Assembly: GCF_037176765.1 (NCBI RefSeq)
Contig: NC_090024.1
Span: forward strand, 161,678,778 to 161,742,777
Direction of reading: 5' to 3'
DNA: 64,000 bases
DNA from: Anolis sagrei
Taxonomy: Eukaryota; Chordata; Lepidosauria; Squamata; Anolidae
Positions 24,809 through 34,330 of this stretch are shown here, one piece after another (the first letter of the stretch is position 1; every line of letters starts with the position of its first letter). The position numbers and the translations under genes were made by a program. Below the pieces are notes generated by a model, which saw nothing but the letters and a program-made list of their open reading frames with translations, did not search any database and had not been told where the DNA came from.

Positions 24809-25468
24809 TTAGTCCCCATCCCCCACCAATTTGCTTAGGCAATTAACAATCCCTGTTTGTAAATTGGCCAGAAACATTTCAATACCCACGTCTGAAAGGT
24901 GTACCCCATCAGCCCGATAGAGCGAAGTGTCTTCATGAGTAATTTGATCATGCGATATGTAAGAACCATTAGTTTGTGTCAACAAGGCTCGAATGGCCCT
25001 ATTGACCCTCTTTCTGGCCTTTTCCAATTTGCGTACATCACCGCCACCAGGCCACTTCAGGCGCGGGATCACAGCGGACCAAATAATGTGCGTATGAGGC
25101 CAACGCTCCCATATTTTCGCAAAGTCTGTCCGTGCATGCAAGTATAATGCCCTTCCTTTTAGGAGGCCTAAATCATTTCCTCCCAGGTGAATCAACAAAA
25201 TATCCGGTGCTGGGCAACCACCGTACAAACACAACATGGGGATCAACCCATCCCATCTTAAACCTCTTATACCCCTCCATTCAACTGTGGCTAAGGAGGC
25301 AAGCCCCAACTGCTGGCCAAAGGGACCTCTTCGTGCATGGCGCTCTGCCCAGTGAACATAACTGTGTCCACAAATCAGCACCCTTCTTCTAAGGCCCAGC
25401 AATACTCCATCTGTGAAACAAAAAACAACATTAACGGGGAACAGGGCGAACGTAGCCCTTATATGCAT
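24809..25468 (-). CDS. Ngaro-type element: SGNH-family hydrolase
   Basis: A 219-residue frame with the SGNH esterase blocks in order: LICGHSYVHW (block I, Ser), ILLIHLGGNDL (block III, Gly-x-Asn-Asp) and RADGVHLSDVG (block V, Asp-x-x-His). It has no obvious signal peptide apart from a hydrophobic N-terminus. A hydrolase in this position is known for Ngaro-type elements. Its substrate and its role in the element's cycle are not known to me. Confidence 0.85.
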   Translation of the reverse strand: MHIRATFALFPVNVVFCFTDGVLLGLRRRVLICGHSYVHWAERHARRGPFGQQLGLASLATVEWRGIRGLRWDGLIPMLCLYGGCPAPDILLIHLGGNDLGLLKGRALYLHARTDFAKIWERWPHTHIIWSAVIPRLKWPGGGDVRKLEKARKRVNRAIRALLTQTNGSYISHDQITHEDTSLYRADGVHLSDVGIEMFLANLQTGIVNCLSKLVGDGD

Positions 25469-26345
25469 CGGATTTCCATCTACCTAAACTTTTTATCCTC
25501 TCTGTGGCATAACCAAGGTTGGCTGCTGTCGATGCCGCACCTATTCGAAACGAATGAGTACCAAATTTAAGGTGTCCAAGGCCCAACAGCTTCAGTGCTT
25601 TGTCGGTGATGGACCAAAATTGGTATTTGGTAAGCGGCCCACCATCATGGTGACAAAAGAAATAACCAGAAGTGGAGCCCCTCATAACTCTGAATTGGGT
25701 AATGGCCAAAACTGGGCAGATGTCGGCGTCGCTACATGGTGATAGCGAAATTAAAGAGCCCTTGCCCCGCTGATCTGTTTTGGAGGATCTAACAATTATC
25801 TGTAATTGTTGATCGCTGATGGTGACATCAGAAAAAAGCAGTGCCCGCTGGGATAAATCTTTCTTGCTTGCTGGTATTAACTCACTTACTCTTAGTGCTC
25901 CAAAAAATGCGGTCACTGCCGCTGCATGAAACAGCCGTTGTTCATATATTGATGAACACACCTGTACCCAAATTTGTTTTAGGCCTTTCAAAATATCCGG
26001 AGTTAAGGGTTGCCTGTCATCCGATGGGCAATGGCTTTCTCGTGACCAACCAGTAACTAACTTGTGTAGCCTAAAATCATTAGTATAATCCGGGAGACCT
26101 TGGGCTTTGAGCCAGTATGCTAAAGCAGCTAGCTTGGATCGAATAGTTTGGGGCGCTAAACCTCTCCGCCTGGAATATACGCAATATTTGGCAATGTGAT
26201 CATAAGGTACGGGGCTCACGTTGGAAAGGCCGTAATCTTGCCTAAACTCCTCAAATTCCTGAACTGTTTTAAGATAAGCCTTCCTGGTATTCGGTGATAA
26301 CGCCAATGACATCCCCCTTAATATCTCTTCATTCCAACCTGCCAA
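25431..26345 (-). CDS. Ngaro-type element: tyrosine recombinase
   Basis: A 304-residue frame with a phage-integrase-like core-binding part (SPNTRKAYLKTVQEFEEF) and a catalytic domain. Conserved boxes visible are FFGALRVSEL (first Arg), GTHSFRIGAASTAANLGY (His-x-x-Arg) and LGRWKSDAYKGYVRP (nucleophilic Tyr). Recombinases of this kind replace the DDE integrase of LTR elements and insert a circular DNA intermediate. Its 3' end overlaps the start of the hydrolase frame. Confidence 0.9.
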   Translation of the reverse strand: MAGWNEEILRGMSLALSPNTRKAYLKTVQEFEEFRQDYGLSNVSPVPYDHIAKYCVYSRRRGLAPQTIRSKLAALAYWLKAQGLPDYTNDFRLHKLVTGWSRESHCPSDDRQPLTPDILKGLKQIWVQVCSSIYEQRLFHAAAVTAFFGALRVSELIPASKKDLSQRALLFSDVTISDQQLQIIVRSSKTDQRGKGSLISLSPCSDADICPVLAITQFRVMRGSTSGYFFCHHDGGPLTKYQFWSITDKALKLLGLGHLKFGTHSFRIGAASTAANLGYATERIKSLGRWKSDAYKGYVRPVPR

Positions 26346-26560
26346 AGATGGTCTGGCATGGGTTCCGGTCGGGCATCTGCAGCGGGTGCTAGCTGTCTGA
26401 AACGCTCCATCTGTTTACGAGACAGCGCATCCGCCAATGAATTATTTACGCCCGCGATGTGAAATGCACGAAAGAGTATATTAAAGTTCAGGCAATGGAG
26501 TGTGAAAAGACGAACCACCTCCATCACCCTAGGGGATCGGGATGTCAGTTTATTTATGAC

Positions 26561-28191
26561 TTAGACCGTGGCTTGATTATCGCACCAAAAGTGTACTGTC
26601 GAATTTTGAAAATTTTTATGCCAAATTGACACGGCCACTAATATTGGGAAAAATTCCAGAAAAGTTAGATCAGAGGTCATTCCCAACTCATGCCATTGTG
26701 TTGGCCACGTCTCGGCACACCAGTGGCCATTAAAGTAAACTCCAAAACCCACTGATCCTGATGCATCTGATGCCACTTGCAGTGCATCTTTCAACATCAG
26801 ATCATGCCTCCAAAAAGAAATGCCATTAAAATCGGATAAGAATTTCAACCAAATAGACAAATCCTCTCTGATCGACCGTGTTAACCTGATATGGTGATGA
26901 GGGGAAGAAACCCCCGCAATGGCATCGCGCAACCTGCGCAAAAAGGCCCTACCCGGAGCAATTACTTTGCAAGCAAAATTTAAATGCCCAATTAATTCTT
27001 GAAATTCTCTCAGGGTAGCCTTTTTACGCTGAATGAAGTGTTGAACTCTGGAGGTCAGGTCCGTTAGCTTGTTAGGTGGCAGGCGGGAGAATTGCCTGAT
27101 GGTGTCGATTTGTATCCCAAGGAAAGTTAAAACTGTAGTAGGACCCTCCGTCTTTTCTTCAGCTAATGGCACCCCGAGTTGATTTGTGAGGTCTTTGAAT
27201 GAAACCAGCAGGAAATTACACTCGCCAGAACCGAATTTACCAGCAAAAAGGAAATCGTCCAGATAATGAACAACTCCCTTATTATTGGATTTAAACTTTA
27301 ACGCCCATTCCAAAAATGAGCTAAACTTTTCAAAAGCGGCACACGATACCGAGCACCCCATGGGGAGAGCCCGATCCATGAAGAAGGCACCGTCAAATTG
27401 AAAACCTAATAGTTCGAAATCTTGGGGATGAACCGGGAGTAAACGGAAGGCAGATTTAATATCGCATTTTGCCAATTCGGCTGCGTGTCCCCGACTCCTG
27501 ACCATGCGGATTGCTGCGTCGAATGACGTATATTGTACTGTTGAGTGATAATCTGGTATTGCGTCGTTCACCGAGCTGCCCTTAGGGTAGGACAGGTGGT
27601 GAATGAGGCGGTATTCACCCTGAGCCTTCTTTGGCACTATGCCTAGTGGGGAAACACGCAGCTGCGCTGTTGGGGGTGAGTCAAATGGACCCAAAACCCT
27701 ACCTTCCTTAATTTGTCTATTTTGTTTTTGACGACCTCCTCCATGCCAATTATAGACCTCAAATTACGTGCCCAATAACTAACTCGAGGGCCATGAGCCG
27801 GGATACGGAAACCATGAGTAAAGCCGTCCAGCAAGTAGACGGCTGCTGTCCTATCGGGATAGTGTTGTAGCCATTCCTTCAAGGGTCCCAACCTAATTGG
27901 GCTGGGGCCCTTTTGGAAGGAAGGTTGAGGCTGGGTTTTTTCTTGGACCTTGGTTATCGTTTGTATTTGTTCTGGGTGACTTTGCCCTGTTGCAGTTTTT
28001 TGAGGAATGAGCTCCAGCGCAGATGGAGCATGTGTGCTGGAACTTGCAGTTTCGACGTGAACATGCTCCCTGGGCCACGAAATCCCAACACATGGCCTTT
28101 TGGCGCTGGGGCTGTTGTTGGGCGGCCCACTGCCGAAAGGGCTGTCCGCCTTTGTTGTTCTGGATAGTGTGGCCGCTATCGGCCTTTTCAC
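26561..28191 (-). CDS. Ngaro-type element: reverse transcriptase / RNase H region
   Basis: Pol region in two overlapping frames. The upstream frame (27643-28191) overlaps gag and carries the conserved pre-RT linker (PIRLGPLKEWLQHYPDRTAA). The downstream frame (26561-27694) is the polymerase: SPLGIVPKKAQGEYRLIHHL, CDIKSAFRLLPVHP, LPMGCS and the catalytic YLDDF box. The RNase H part follows (QVASDASGSVGFG, HFWCDNQATV) and its continuation is recognisable to about 26318 (GVNNSLADALSRKQ). This RT type groups with DIRS/Ngaro elements. Treated as a fossil; part names only. Confidence 0.85.
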
Positions 28192-29311
28192 CTATGTTTG
28201 GCCTAGGGGGAGTTATGACGTCCATCCATAGTTGATCATCGATGAGGTCCCATCGACTAGATGGATAACGGGCCGCATCGAAGCGAAAACGCTTGTCGTA
28301 AGACAGCCATGCGTTGCCCGAGAAATTGACATAGGCACAATAAATTATGTTTTGATATTGTAGCAGGGATTTACCTCTAAAAGGATAGGCTTCCATAAGG
28401 ACGCCCGCATAAATCATGTAACATGCTAACCAATTTTCCCAGTTCTGAACCACCCTTCTTTTCTTAATTTTTTCCTTTGTTTCGTCATCTAGGTCATCCT
28501 TGTCCTTCTTGTCTAGATCTCTAAAGTACAAGGAGAATATGTCTATGTACTCATTTTTTAAGATTTTATCGATTGTTTTTTGGGCCAAATGTGATCCAAG
28601 CGCAATTGAACTCATTTTTGGGGGGGATGGCAAAGGCCATTTGGCTGTGCCCCAAAACTGCTTGGCTTCCTCAGCACTGACTAGCGCTGAGCCTGTTAGT
28701 ATTTGATCAGGTGTTTGTTGTCCTAGTTGTGAAGAAGGGTGAAACGTGGCGTATGAGCCTGGTTGTGTATGTTGTGTCGACGGCCTCCCATGTGCCTGAC
28801 TGTTGTCCCACGGCCACCCACCCGTAGTGTTTGTACCTGTGGATGTAGAGGCTCGCTGCACTGATAGTGTGTTGGACGCGACAGCAACCACTGCATCTCG
28901 CTGGCTGACATCATCGGACTGTTGCAGTGCTGTTGATTCTGCCTGCATCACGGCCTCAACCTGGGGCTGTTGCGACTGGGCCGCTGGGAACTCTTCGTGG
29001 ATTGGGCTAGCATCTTCGACTCTTTCAGACTGTTGTGCCGTTCGGCCAGCCTCTAAATTGGAAACACGAGAAAGAAGGGCTTTAAACATTGCCGCTTTAC
29101 TTGCTCGCCTTGTTGGCCTAGGGCTGGCAGGTGCTGCAAACCCTCTTTGTTTTTCAAGCCCATTAACGCGAATGAGCAATGCGTTGAAATCTTCAGCCGA
29201 TACGCCCTCGTCGTCTGATGAAGTAGATTCTGGTGGAGGAGGGCGCTTGGTCGGCGCCTTTTTAGCGGGGCCTTTTCCCTTGGGGCCCCCAACATTCTTC
29301 TTAGCCGGCAT
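27893..29311 (-). CDS. Ngaro-type element: gag-like protein with zinc fingers
   Basis: A frame of 472 residues beginning MPAKKNVGGPKGKGPAKKAP, with a basic Pro-rich N-terminus, a Ser/Gln/Thr-rich middle and a conserved core around residues 220-370 (WPLPSPPKMSSIALGSHLAQ). Near the C-terminus lies a Cys/His cluster (CWDFVAQGACSRRNCKFQH, then CSICAGAHSSKNC), a CCCH-like plus CCHC-like arrangement usual for gag proteins of this element group. On the minus strand TTTACTCTACAG directly precedes the GATGCC of the start, so a splice acceptor there is possible. The pol frame overlaps its 3' end, as is common in this family. Not a host gene. Confidence 0.85.
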   Translation of the reverse strand: MPAKKNVGGPKGKGPAKKAPTKRPPPPESTSSDDEGVSAEDFNALLIRVNGLEKQRGFAAPASPRPTRRASKAAMFKALLSRVSNLEAGRTAQQSERVEDASPIHEEFPAAQSQQPQVEAVMQAESTALQQSDDVSQRDAVVAVASNTLSVQRASTSTGTNTTGGWPWDNSQAHGRPSTQHTQPGSYATFHPSSQLGQQTPDQILTGSALVSAEEAKQFWGTAKWPLPSPPKMSSIALGSHLAQKTIDKILKNEYIDIFSLYFRDLDKKDKDDLDDETKEKIKKRRVVQNWENWLACYMIYAGVLMEAYPFRGKSLLQYQNIIYCAYVNFSGNAWLSYDKRFRFDAARYPSSRWDLIDDQLWMDVITPPRPNIGEKADSGHTIQNNKGGQPFRQWAAQQQPQRQKAMCWDFVAQGACSRRNCKFQHTCSICAGAHSSKNCNRAKSPRTNTNDNQGPRKNPASTFLPKGPQPN

Positions 29312-29505
29312 CCTGTAGAGTAAAGCATAGAATAGGCCTCTTAGTTAGCGTTAACGTCAGTCCCTGGTTCGAAGGGTTTGACTATTAAAGATGCAGCTCA
29401 ATAACTATTAGTATACAGTGTCCCGTGAATGGCTTTGTAACCACCATAGAATGTCTCTTAGAAAAGTTCCATGCATTGGGAGAATATCCTATGGTAAACC
29501 CGTTC

Positions 29506-29622
29506 AACAGTGGGACTCTCCGCCAGGGATGTAGTGGGGGCTCCTTCTTTGGAAGCTTTTAAACAGAGGTTTTGGAAGCTTTTAAACATAGGCTGGATGG
29601 CCACTTGCCAGGGCTGGTGACT
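29506..29622 (+). mobile_element. CR1 fragment (end of RT)
   Basis: Short CR1 piece matching the RT C-terminus of the 2.26-kb copy (GTGGGGGCTCCTTCTTTGGA; GGCTGGATGGCCAC). It contains a small internal duplication of TTTTGGAAGCTTTTAAACA. It lies between the Ngaro gag start and the GC-rich island. Confidence 0.75.
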
Positions 29623-29651
29623 GACTTAATGACTCAACCTGTGGCCGTAAG

Positions 29652-29724
29652 AGAATCATAGAATCAAAGAGTTGGAAGAGACCTCATGGGCTATCCAATC
29701 CAACCCCCTGCCAAGAAGCAGGAA
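29652..29724 (-). mobile_element. CR1 3' end fragment
   Basis: Reverse complement of the CR1 3' end (AGAATCATAGAATCAAAGAG; CCAACCCCCTGCCAAGAAGC). It is oriented opposite to the CR1 fragment 30 bp to its left, so the two are probably separate events. Confidence 0.8.
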
Positions 29725-29934
29725 TAATGCATTAATGTTTATATTAATATTAATAATTATTTATTTATAAATTTTAACTATTGTTAAACGTTGTATATAT
29801 ATATAGCGTCGTTATTAGTATAGTTTTAGCGCATTGTAATTGGTATAAGTGCCTGTGAGAATGAAGCCCCACTTGAATTGGGGGGGGGGGGTGGATAAAC
29901 TTCTCAGAAGAGGCTCTCCTTGCGATGAAAACAT

Positions 29935-30790
29935 TTTAAAATGGCCGCCAGGCCCCTAAATAAGGCTTATGGCCATGAGTTGCCTTTAAGATGGCCGCTG
30001 CCACGTGGCCAATATGGCCGCTGGGAGAGGAAAGGCGTGCCGCAGGCCGCCGCCATTCCTGGGCCTGGAACAAGATCATCCTGCAATACCCAGGAATGGG
30101 GGCGCAAAACGAACACCAGGAAGGAGTTATTACGGCGCCGATCCGGGATAGGGCGCGCGGGCCGCCACACGAGCGCGCGCCGGGGAGAGGAGCGCCGAAC
30201 GCAAACGCCAGCCGAGCGCGCAGGGCGAAGCTTTTTAGGCCCCAATCGCGCTGTAGGTGCTAAAAGGCTGAGGGCCCACCTAACGATTTGCCACCTCCCG
30301 ACCCATGGGACCAGCTGGGCAGGCGACCCGCCGATGTCGGCAAGCCGCGGGGCACCGCCACGGCCAGACGCCATGACGCCGAAGCCCCGAGAGCCCACCG
30401 TGGCGCAACACTGCGCCACGCGGCAAGCCCCGCGTGGCGCTGCGGACCCAAGCCCGCAAGGCCCCGAAGCGGCGGCGAAAAAAGGAAGGGGAGAAATTCC
30501 CTGCGGCTCGAGGCTCGCGCCTTCTAGCCGGGGCCGACCGCTTCTTAAGGATGGCGCGGGGTGGGGAGAGGAGGGCCCTGGCCCGGCCTCCCACCCGCCC
30601 CGAGGCAGACCTGGATCTGCAGCTTCAGGATGCTTGTCCCTCGACGATCGCCGGCGGAATGACTGGGAGGGCTGGCTGGGCCAGAGTTGGCTCCGCCCCC
30701 TCCCAGCACTTCCGCCGGAAGTGGTCTCTGGCTCGGCGAAGGGGACAACCGGCCTCACCAGCCCAGCTTCGCCGGACAGGTAAAGCCTTT
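29935..30790. promoter_or_regulatory. CpG-island-like GC-rich block
   Basis: The only strongly GC/CpG-rich stretch in the window. Its left edge has four ATGGCC motifs within 80 bp (29941, 29970, 29991, 30012), three followed by GC as in YY1-type sites. Its right part has CTTCCGCCGGAAGT, an ETS-type palindrome, at about 30709, and ends with a plus-strand donor-like GGACAG/GTAAAG (GT at 30780). Long frames on both strands come from base composition. It may be the promoter of an unknown plus-strand transcript, the upstream promoter of the adjoining Ngaro element, or part of another element. No known gene of this locus explains it. Confidence 0.6.
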
Positions 30791-31476
30791 TGCCACAAAC
30801 ATGAAGGCATTTTAATAGATTCTGCGTGTCCCATGTTCCACTTTAATAAGATATGAAAAGTAACTTGGCTTTGAGGTTGGCAAAGCAAAGAAAAATGAAT
30901 TAAAGGAAAACTTTTAAAACTTTAAGAATATGTTCCTTTTCACCTGTAACATGGCAATATTTTATTCATTCACATATTTTCATTTATGAATCTTTTGCTT
31001 GGCTCTTTATTATTTTATGCTGGAATATTTTGATTAAATATTTAAAATGACAGTGGCCAAAGTTAGACAGCATTGACCTTGGTAATAACTTAACTTGGGG
31101 AGGGGGAGCTTTCACCTTAGAGATACCAACCAAGAGAATATGCACTTGAAATATCATGTGTACCATTGCTAATAGTAAACCAGCCCTTGCTTTCTTAACA
31201 GAGTATTATATAGCACAAAACAGTATTGCACATAGCAAGTGCACTAGTGTTTTACTACTTTATTGCTCACAAATCAAATTTAAAAATCCTTGTAGTGTTT
31301 TTGAACCATTTCAGAGGGAGAGGATGTTTAACATATACCCAACATCTCGTTGCTATGCAACCTGAAGAATTATGAATTTAACACCATAATGCCTGTCTAT
31401 TTTTCCTGATTGTATTAGCTTAATAAACAGATTAAAGTGCATTTGTATTGATGCAACTGTTGCCAAGGCCAGGGCT

Positions 31477-31491
31477 GTTGCCCCCGGCAAC
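31477..31491. promoter_or_regulatory. RFX-type X-box (GTTGCC-N3-GGCAAC)
   Basis: GTTGCCCCCGGCAAC is a perfect inverted pair of RFX half sites with a 3-bp spacer, within the 0-3 range RFX factors bind. A further half site, GTTGCCAAGG, lies at about 31459. The location is about 700 bp right of the CpG-rich block. Binding is inferred from motif only. Confidence 0.4.
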
Positions 31492-31739
31492 TGTTCCATT
31501 CTGCATCTCAAAGTCCGGAAAAGATCACATATGCCATGAAATTCTTTTCACCTCACTGTATTTATTGACAACGGTCTGTAGTTAGCCTTTGACCTGAAGC
31601 TTTCTACACCATTCATTTGCATCAACTCCTGACAGTCTCTTGGGCTGGCTCAGGATTGCTCTTCAATTATTCTTTCTATTTAAGATCACAACGAGGCTCT
31701 CTAGCTTAACCAGTAGCTACTTTGTATGAAGAAATCCTT

Positions 31740-31815
31740 CTTCAATTGTTGTGTGATCAAGGTGATATTGATTCATGGTGACCCTATGAATGAAAAGCCC
31801 CAAAGTCACCCTCTT
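31740..31815 (-). mobile_element. RTE/Bov-B-type LINE fragment (3' part)
   Basis: GTGATCAAGGTGATATTGAT and TCATGGTGACCCTATGAATG match, in reverse, the 3' end expected beyond the fragment at 32645. The intervening sequence is a later insertion. Confidence 0.5.
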
Positions 31816-32644
31816 AAACCACCTCATCTTATTGGGATGGGAAAGCATGATGACCATCCCTTTAAGGTAGAGAATTGACTCTCTTACATGGTCAGCAGTC
31901 CCATTTCCCGTTCTGCCTCCCCATCACACTCACATGTAGAAACTTAAGAGCTGGCAATACATTCATCTTATATTCATCACCAGGTGATTACTTCTTTGTT
32001 TTTAATCAGGAGGAACAATAATATCCAAAAACCAAGAGATCACTTGCCCTGTCCAAAGCCTCTTACATTATAGACTGACGCCAGTTTAAAACATCATCTT
32101 CCCATAGGAAAAAAAATGTTCTTTTCCAAACCACAGAGGATACAAGAGGCAGTCATTCAAGGTAAAACCATTGCTTTGCATGGGATCCTATTGTTCTGTG
32201 TTGAACCCCATAGGATACAAGAGACTGCTGACAGTTGGGCAATGAAACAGGACAGGAAATTTTGATGGTTCCCATCACACCTGTTTTTCAGTTGTAAAGA
32301 TGTGTGTAAAGTGTGCTAAGAGGTAGGAGCTCTGAACATGATTGCTAGCTTGTATTCAGAGTTCCCTCCTTTCAGGACATTTCAGCCTCTTTTCAACTCG
32401 GAACATGTGATGAACTGCATGCCTCTCCATGCTTGAAAAGAGGCTTAAGTGTCATATGAGGGGGCATTTCTCAATGTGATGAGGTTGATTGTCAGTCACT
32501 TCTGCCTCTTTCCAACCATGGAGGGCTATGCATGACTGCCAGAAGTAGTTTAACTCATGTGATGAGCTCAGTGCCTCTCATTTTTTTGAATAGAGGTTGA
32601 AGTGCCCTACAACTGGGAAATTTTCAATATGATAATGTGGATAA
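31816..32644. repeat. Unclassified 0.83-kb insertion, copy 1
   Basis: This block interrupts an RTE LINE. Its right 550 bp is the reverse complement of 45560-46140: CTATGCATGACTGCCAGAAG, CATGTGATGAGCTCAGTGCC and CAACTGGGAAATTTTCAATA have counterparts there. No coding frame. Probably a non-autonomous transposon of unknown family. Confidence 0.65.
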
Positions 32645-33080
32645 ACAATCCTGCTCTAGTCCTGCACATTCGGTGACCTGGCTTCCTTGATATCCATCTG
32701 GAATGTCATCTCCCTATTTTCTATTGCCTTCTATCTTATCAAGCTTTATTGTTTTTCTCTCTTTAGTGAGTCATATCTTTTCATTATATGTCCAAAGTCC
32801 AACAGTCTCAATTTAGTCATTTTGACTTCCAAGGAGAATTCTAGCTTGATTTGCTCTTGGCCCCATTTATTTGTCTTTTTAACAGTCCACAGTATCCATA
32901 GAACACTTCTCCAGCACCACATAAATGAGTTTATTTTCTTTCTGTAAGCTTTCTTTAATCTCCAGCTTTCACATAACCATACATAAAAATGGGAAATATG
33001 ATGACATGGACAATCCTAACTTTAATATTCTTTATCTTTACACTTCAGTCTAGCTCCATCATAGCTGCCCTTTCAATACT
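32645..33080 (-). mobile_element. RTE/Bov-B-type LINE fragment (right part)
   Basis: Read on the minus strand, the end of an RTE-type RT is visible: ESWRLKKAYRKKINSF, LWTVKKTNKWGQEQIKLEFS and KMTKLRLLDFGHIMKRYDS. Interrupted by stops. The same element continues at 31740-31815 beyond an 830-bp insertion. Confidence 0.65.
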
Positions 33081-33844
33081 CTTTCAGTATACTTTTCTGA
33101 ATGCAACTTTTAGTGATATAAAAATAAAATAAAATTGTGGGATGATAATGATCCTTATGAATTTGCTGTGAGTTAATATACATAAAGCAAACAACTTCAA
33201 TGATCAACATGCACATTAATTAACTTGGCTAAATCTATTGGAGGAACATTTAAATCTGCCATTCCCTCACCCTTGGCTATCTGCCATGCCCACTTCACCA
33301 ATGGCTCTCAATAGTTCCCCAGTTCTTCAGAGCCACCTATTGAAGTACACAGATAAGGTTCAATTGGTTTTTACTGGCCTACCCATGGATGCCTACTATT
33401 GGACTCTTTATGTTGCAATTCTATTCTAAGTTGTAAAACAGTAGTATCTGTGATCAAGAAGAAGGTGCTTCTTTAATTTAGGATGTTAATTTAGGATGTG
33501 TCCGCATACATTGCCAGGAAAGAAGGGGAAAAGCATCACAAACACAAGATTTGCATATGATAATATATCACATGATATATACTACTGTATATAATATTTT
33601 CTGATGTAAATTTTTCATGTGGTTATGTATGGGAGGGAAATTTAGAAAGAATTAATGACTACAATTTAAATCAAAGGGGTGGGAGGCTGCATTGACCTCT
33701 TGTGGTAAGCTAGAAAGCCACATACCCTACTATGCCACGCACCTTTGAATTCAAGCACTCATGGGCATGTGCTTCATTTTCAGCCCGTCTTATTTTCAGC
33801 AACAGCACTTAGGGACCTGTTTTCAAAACTATAATAAGAAACTC

Positions 33845-33990
33845 TGTTTGTTGTTGTTTATTCATTCAGTTGCTTCCAACTCATCATGACCTCATGGACC
33901 ATCCCACACCAGAACTCCCTGTTGGCTTTGGCCACCCTCAGTTCCTTCAAGGTTAAGCCAGTCACTTCAAGGATAACATCCATACATCAA
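33845..33990 (-). mobile_element. Bov-B-type LINE 3' end
   Basis: Starts with TTGTTGTTGTTTATTC, the reverse complement of the ACAACAA tail, followed by AGTTGCTTCCAACTCATCAT and CCACACCAGAACTCCCTGTT, the reverse complement of the Bov-B C-terminal region. Confidence 0.6.
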
Positions 33991-34161
33991 AGGCAGTATT
34001 AGAAGAAGACACTGGTGTACATGAACAATTTCTGCTTTGTAAGTGGAGGTGATAGGGACAAGTTAACTTTCCCATGGGGCTCTATATCCTGGAAACTTAT
34101 GGAACACTGACTTAGCAACTTCTCCATCAGATATAGCTTTTTGATGGAGTATGTGGTTAGG

Positions 34162-34164
<3 letters not shown>

Positions 34165-34192
<28 letters not shown>

Positions 34193-34330
34193 TTTATTAC
34201 CCTCCTCTCCTTGTGGCTTGAGGCAGGTTATAACATCACTAAAATACACACAATAATCCTAAAACATTCTACAAAATACACATATTAAAATATATTTATA
34301 CAAAATACATATTAAAATACACAGAACAAA
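34165..34330 (-). mobile_element. LINE-like 3' tail
   Basis: TTATT/TTTA repeats then ACCCTCCTCTCCTTGTGGCT and TTGAGGCAGGTTATAACA. Shares CTCCTCGTGGCTTGAGGGAA with 23975-24000. Confidence 0.5.

Larger units (their letters stand above)
24390..29335 (-). mobile_element. DIRS/Ngaro-type tyrosine-recombinase retrotransposon
   Basis: Fossil element with reading frames, in minus-strand order: gag-like protein with Cys/His zinc fingers, reverse transcriptase plus RNase H, tyrosine recombinase, and an SGNH hydrolase. An SGNH hydrolase ORF beside the recombinase is characteristic of the Ngaro group, whereas DIRS1-like elements usually carry a methyltransferase. The 3' untranslated part runs to about 24390 and holds a minus-strand AATAAA at 24446-24451. 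Frames are largely open, with about one to three interruptions, so it looks young but not certainly whole. The split direct repeats of Ngaro ends were looked for by eye and not found. The 5' boundary is uncertain: CR1 pieces lie at 29.5-29.7 kb, and the GC-rich block beyond 29.94 kb may or may not belong to it. Confidence 0.88.

Noticed and set aside
28803-29318. Plus-strand 171-codon frame
   Set aside because: Antisense shadow of the Ngaro gag frame.
29506-29724. Twin-priming (5' inverted) CR1 insertion
   Set aside because: The inverted piece lies on the wrong side of the 3' end for that mechanism.
29941-30783. Frames of 280 and 263 codons on opposite strands in the GC-rich block
   Set aside because: Stop-poor because of base composition; no recognisable domain, both strands equally open, Pro/Arg/Ala-rich text typical of non-coding CpG islands.
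30800-30830. Minus-strand ATGGGACAC near the CpG-rich block as a TNNI3K start
   Set aside because: Peptide (MGHAESIKMP) does not resemble TNNI3K and no suitable donor in phase follows.
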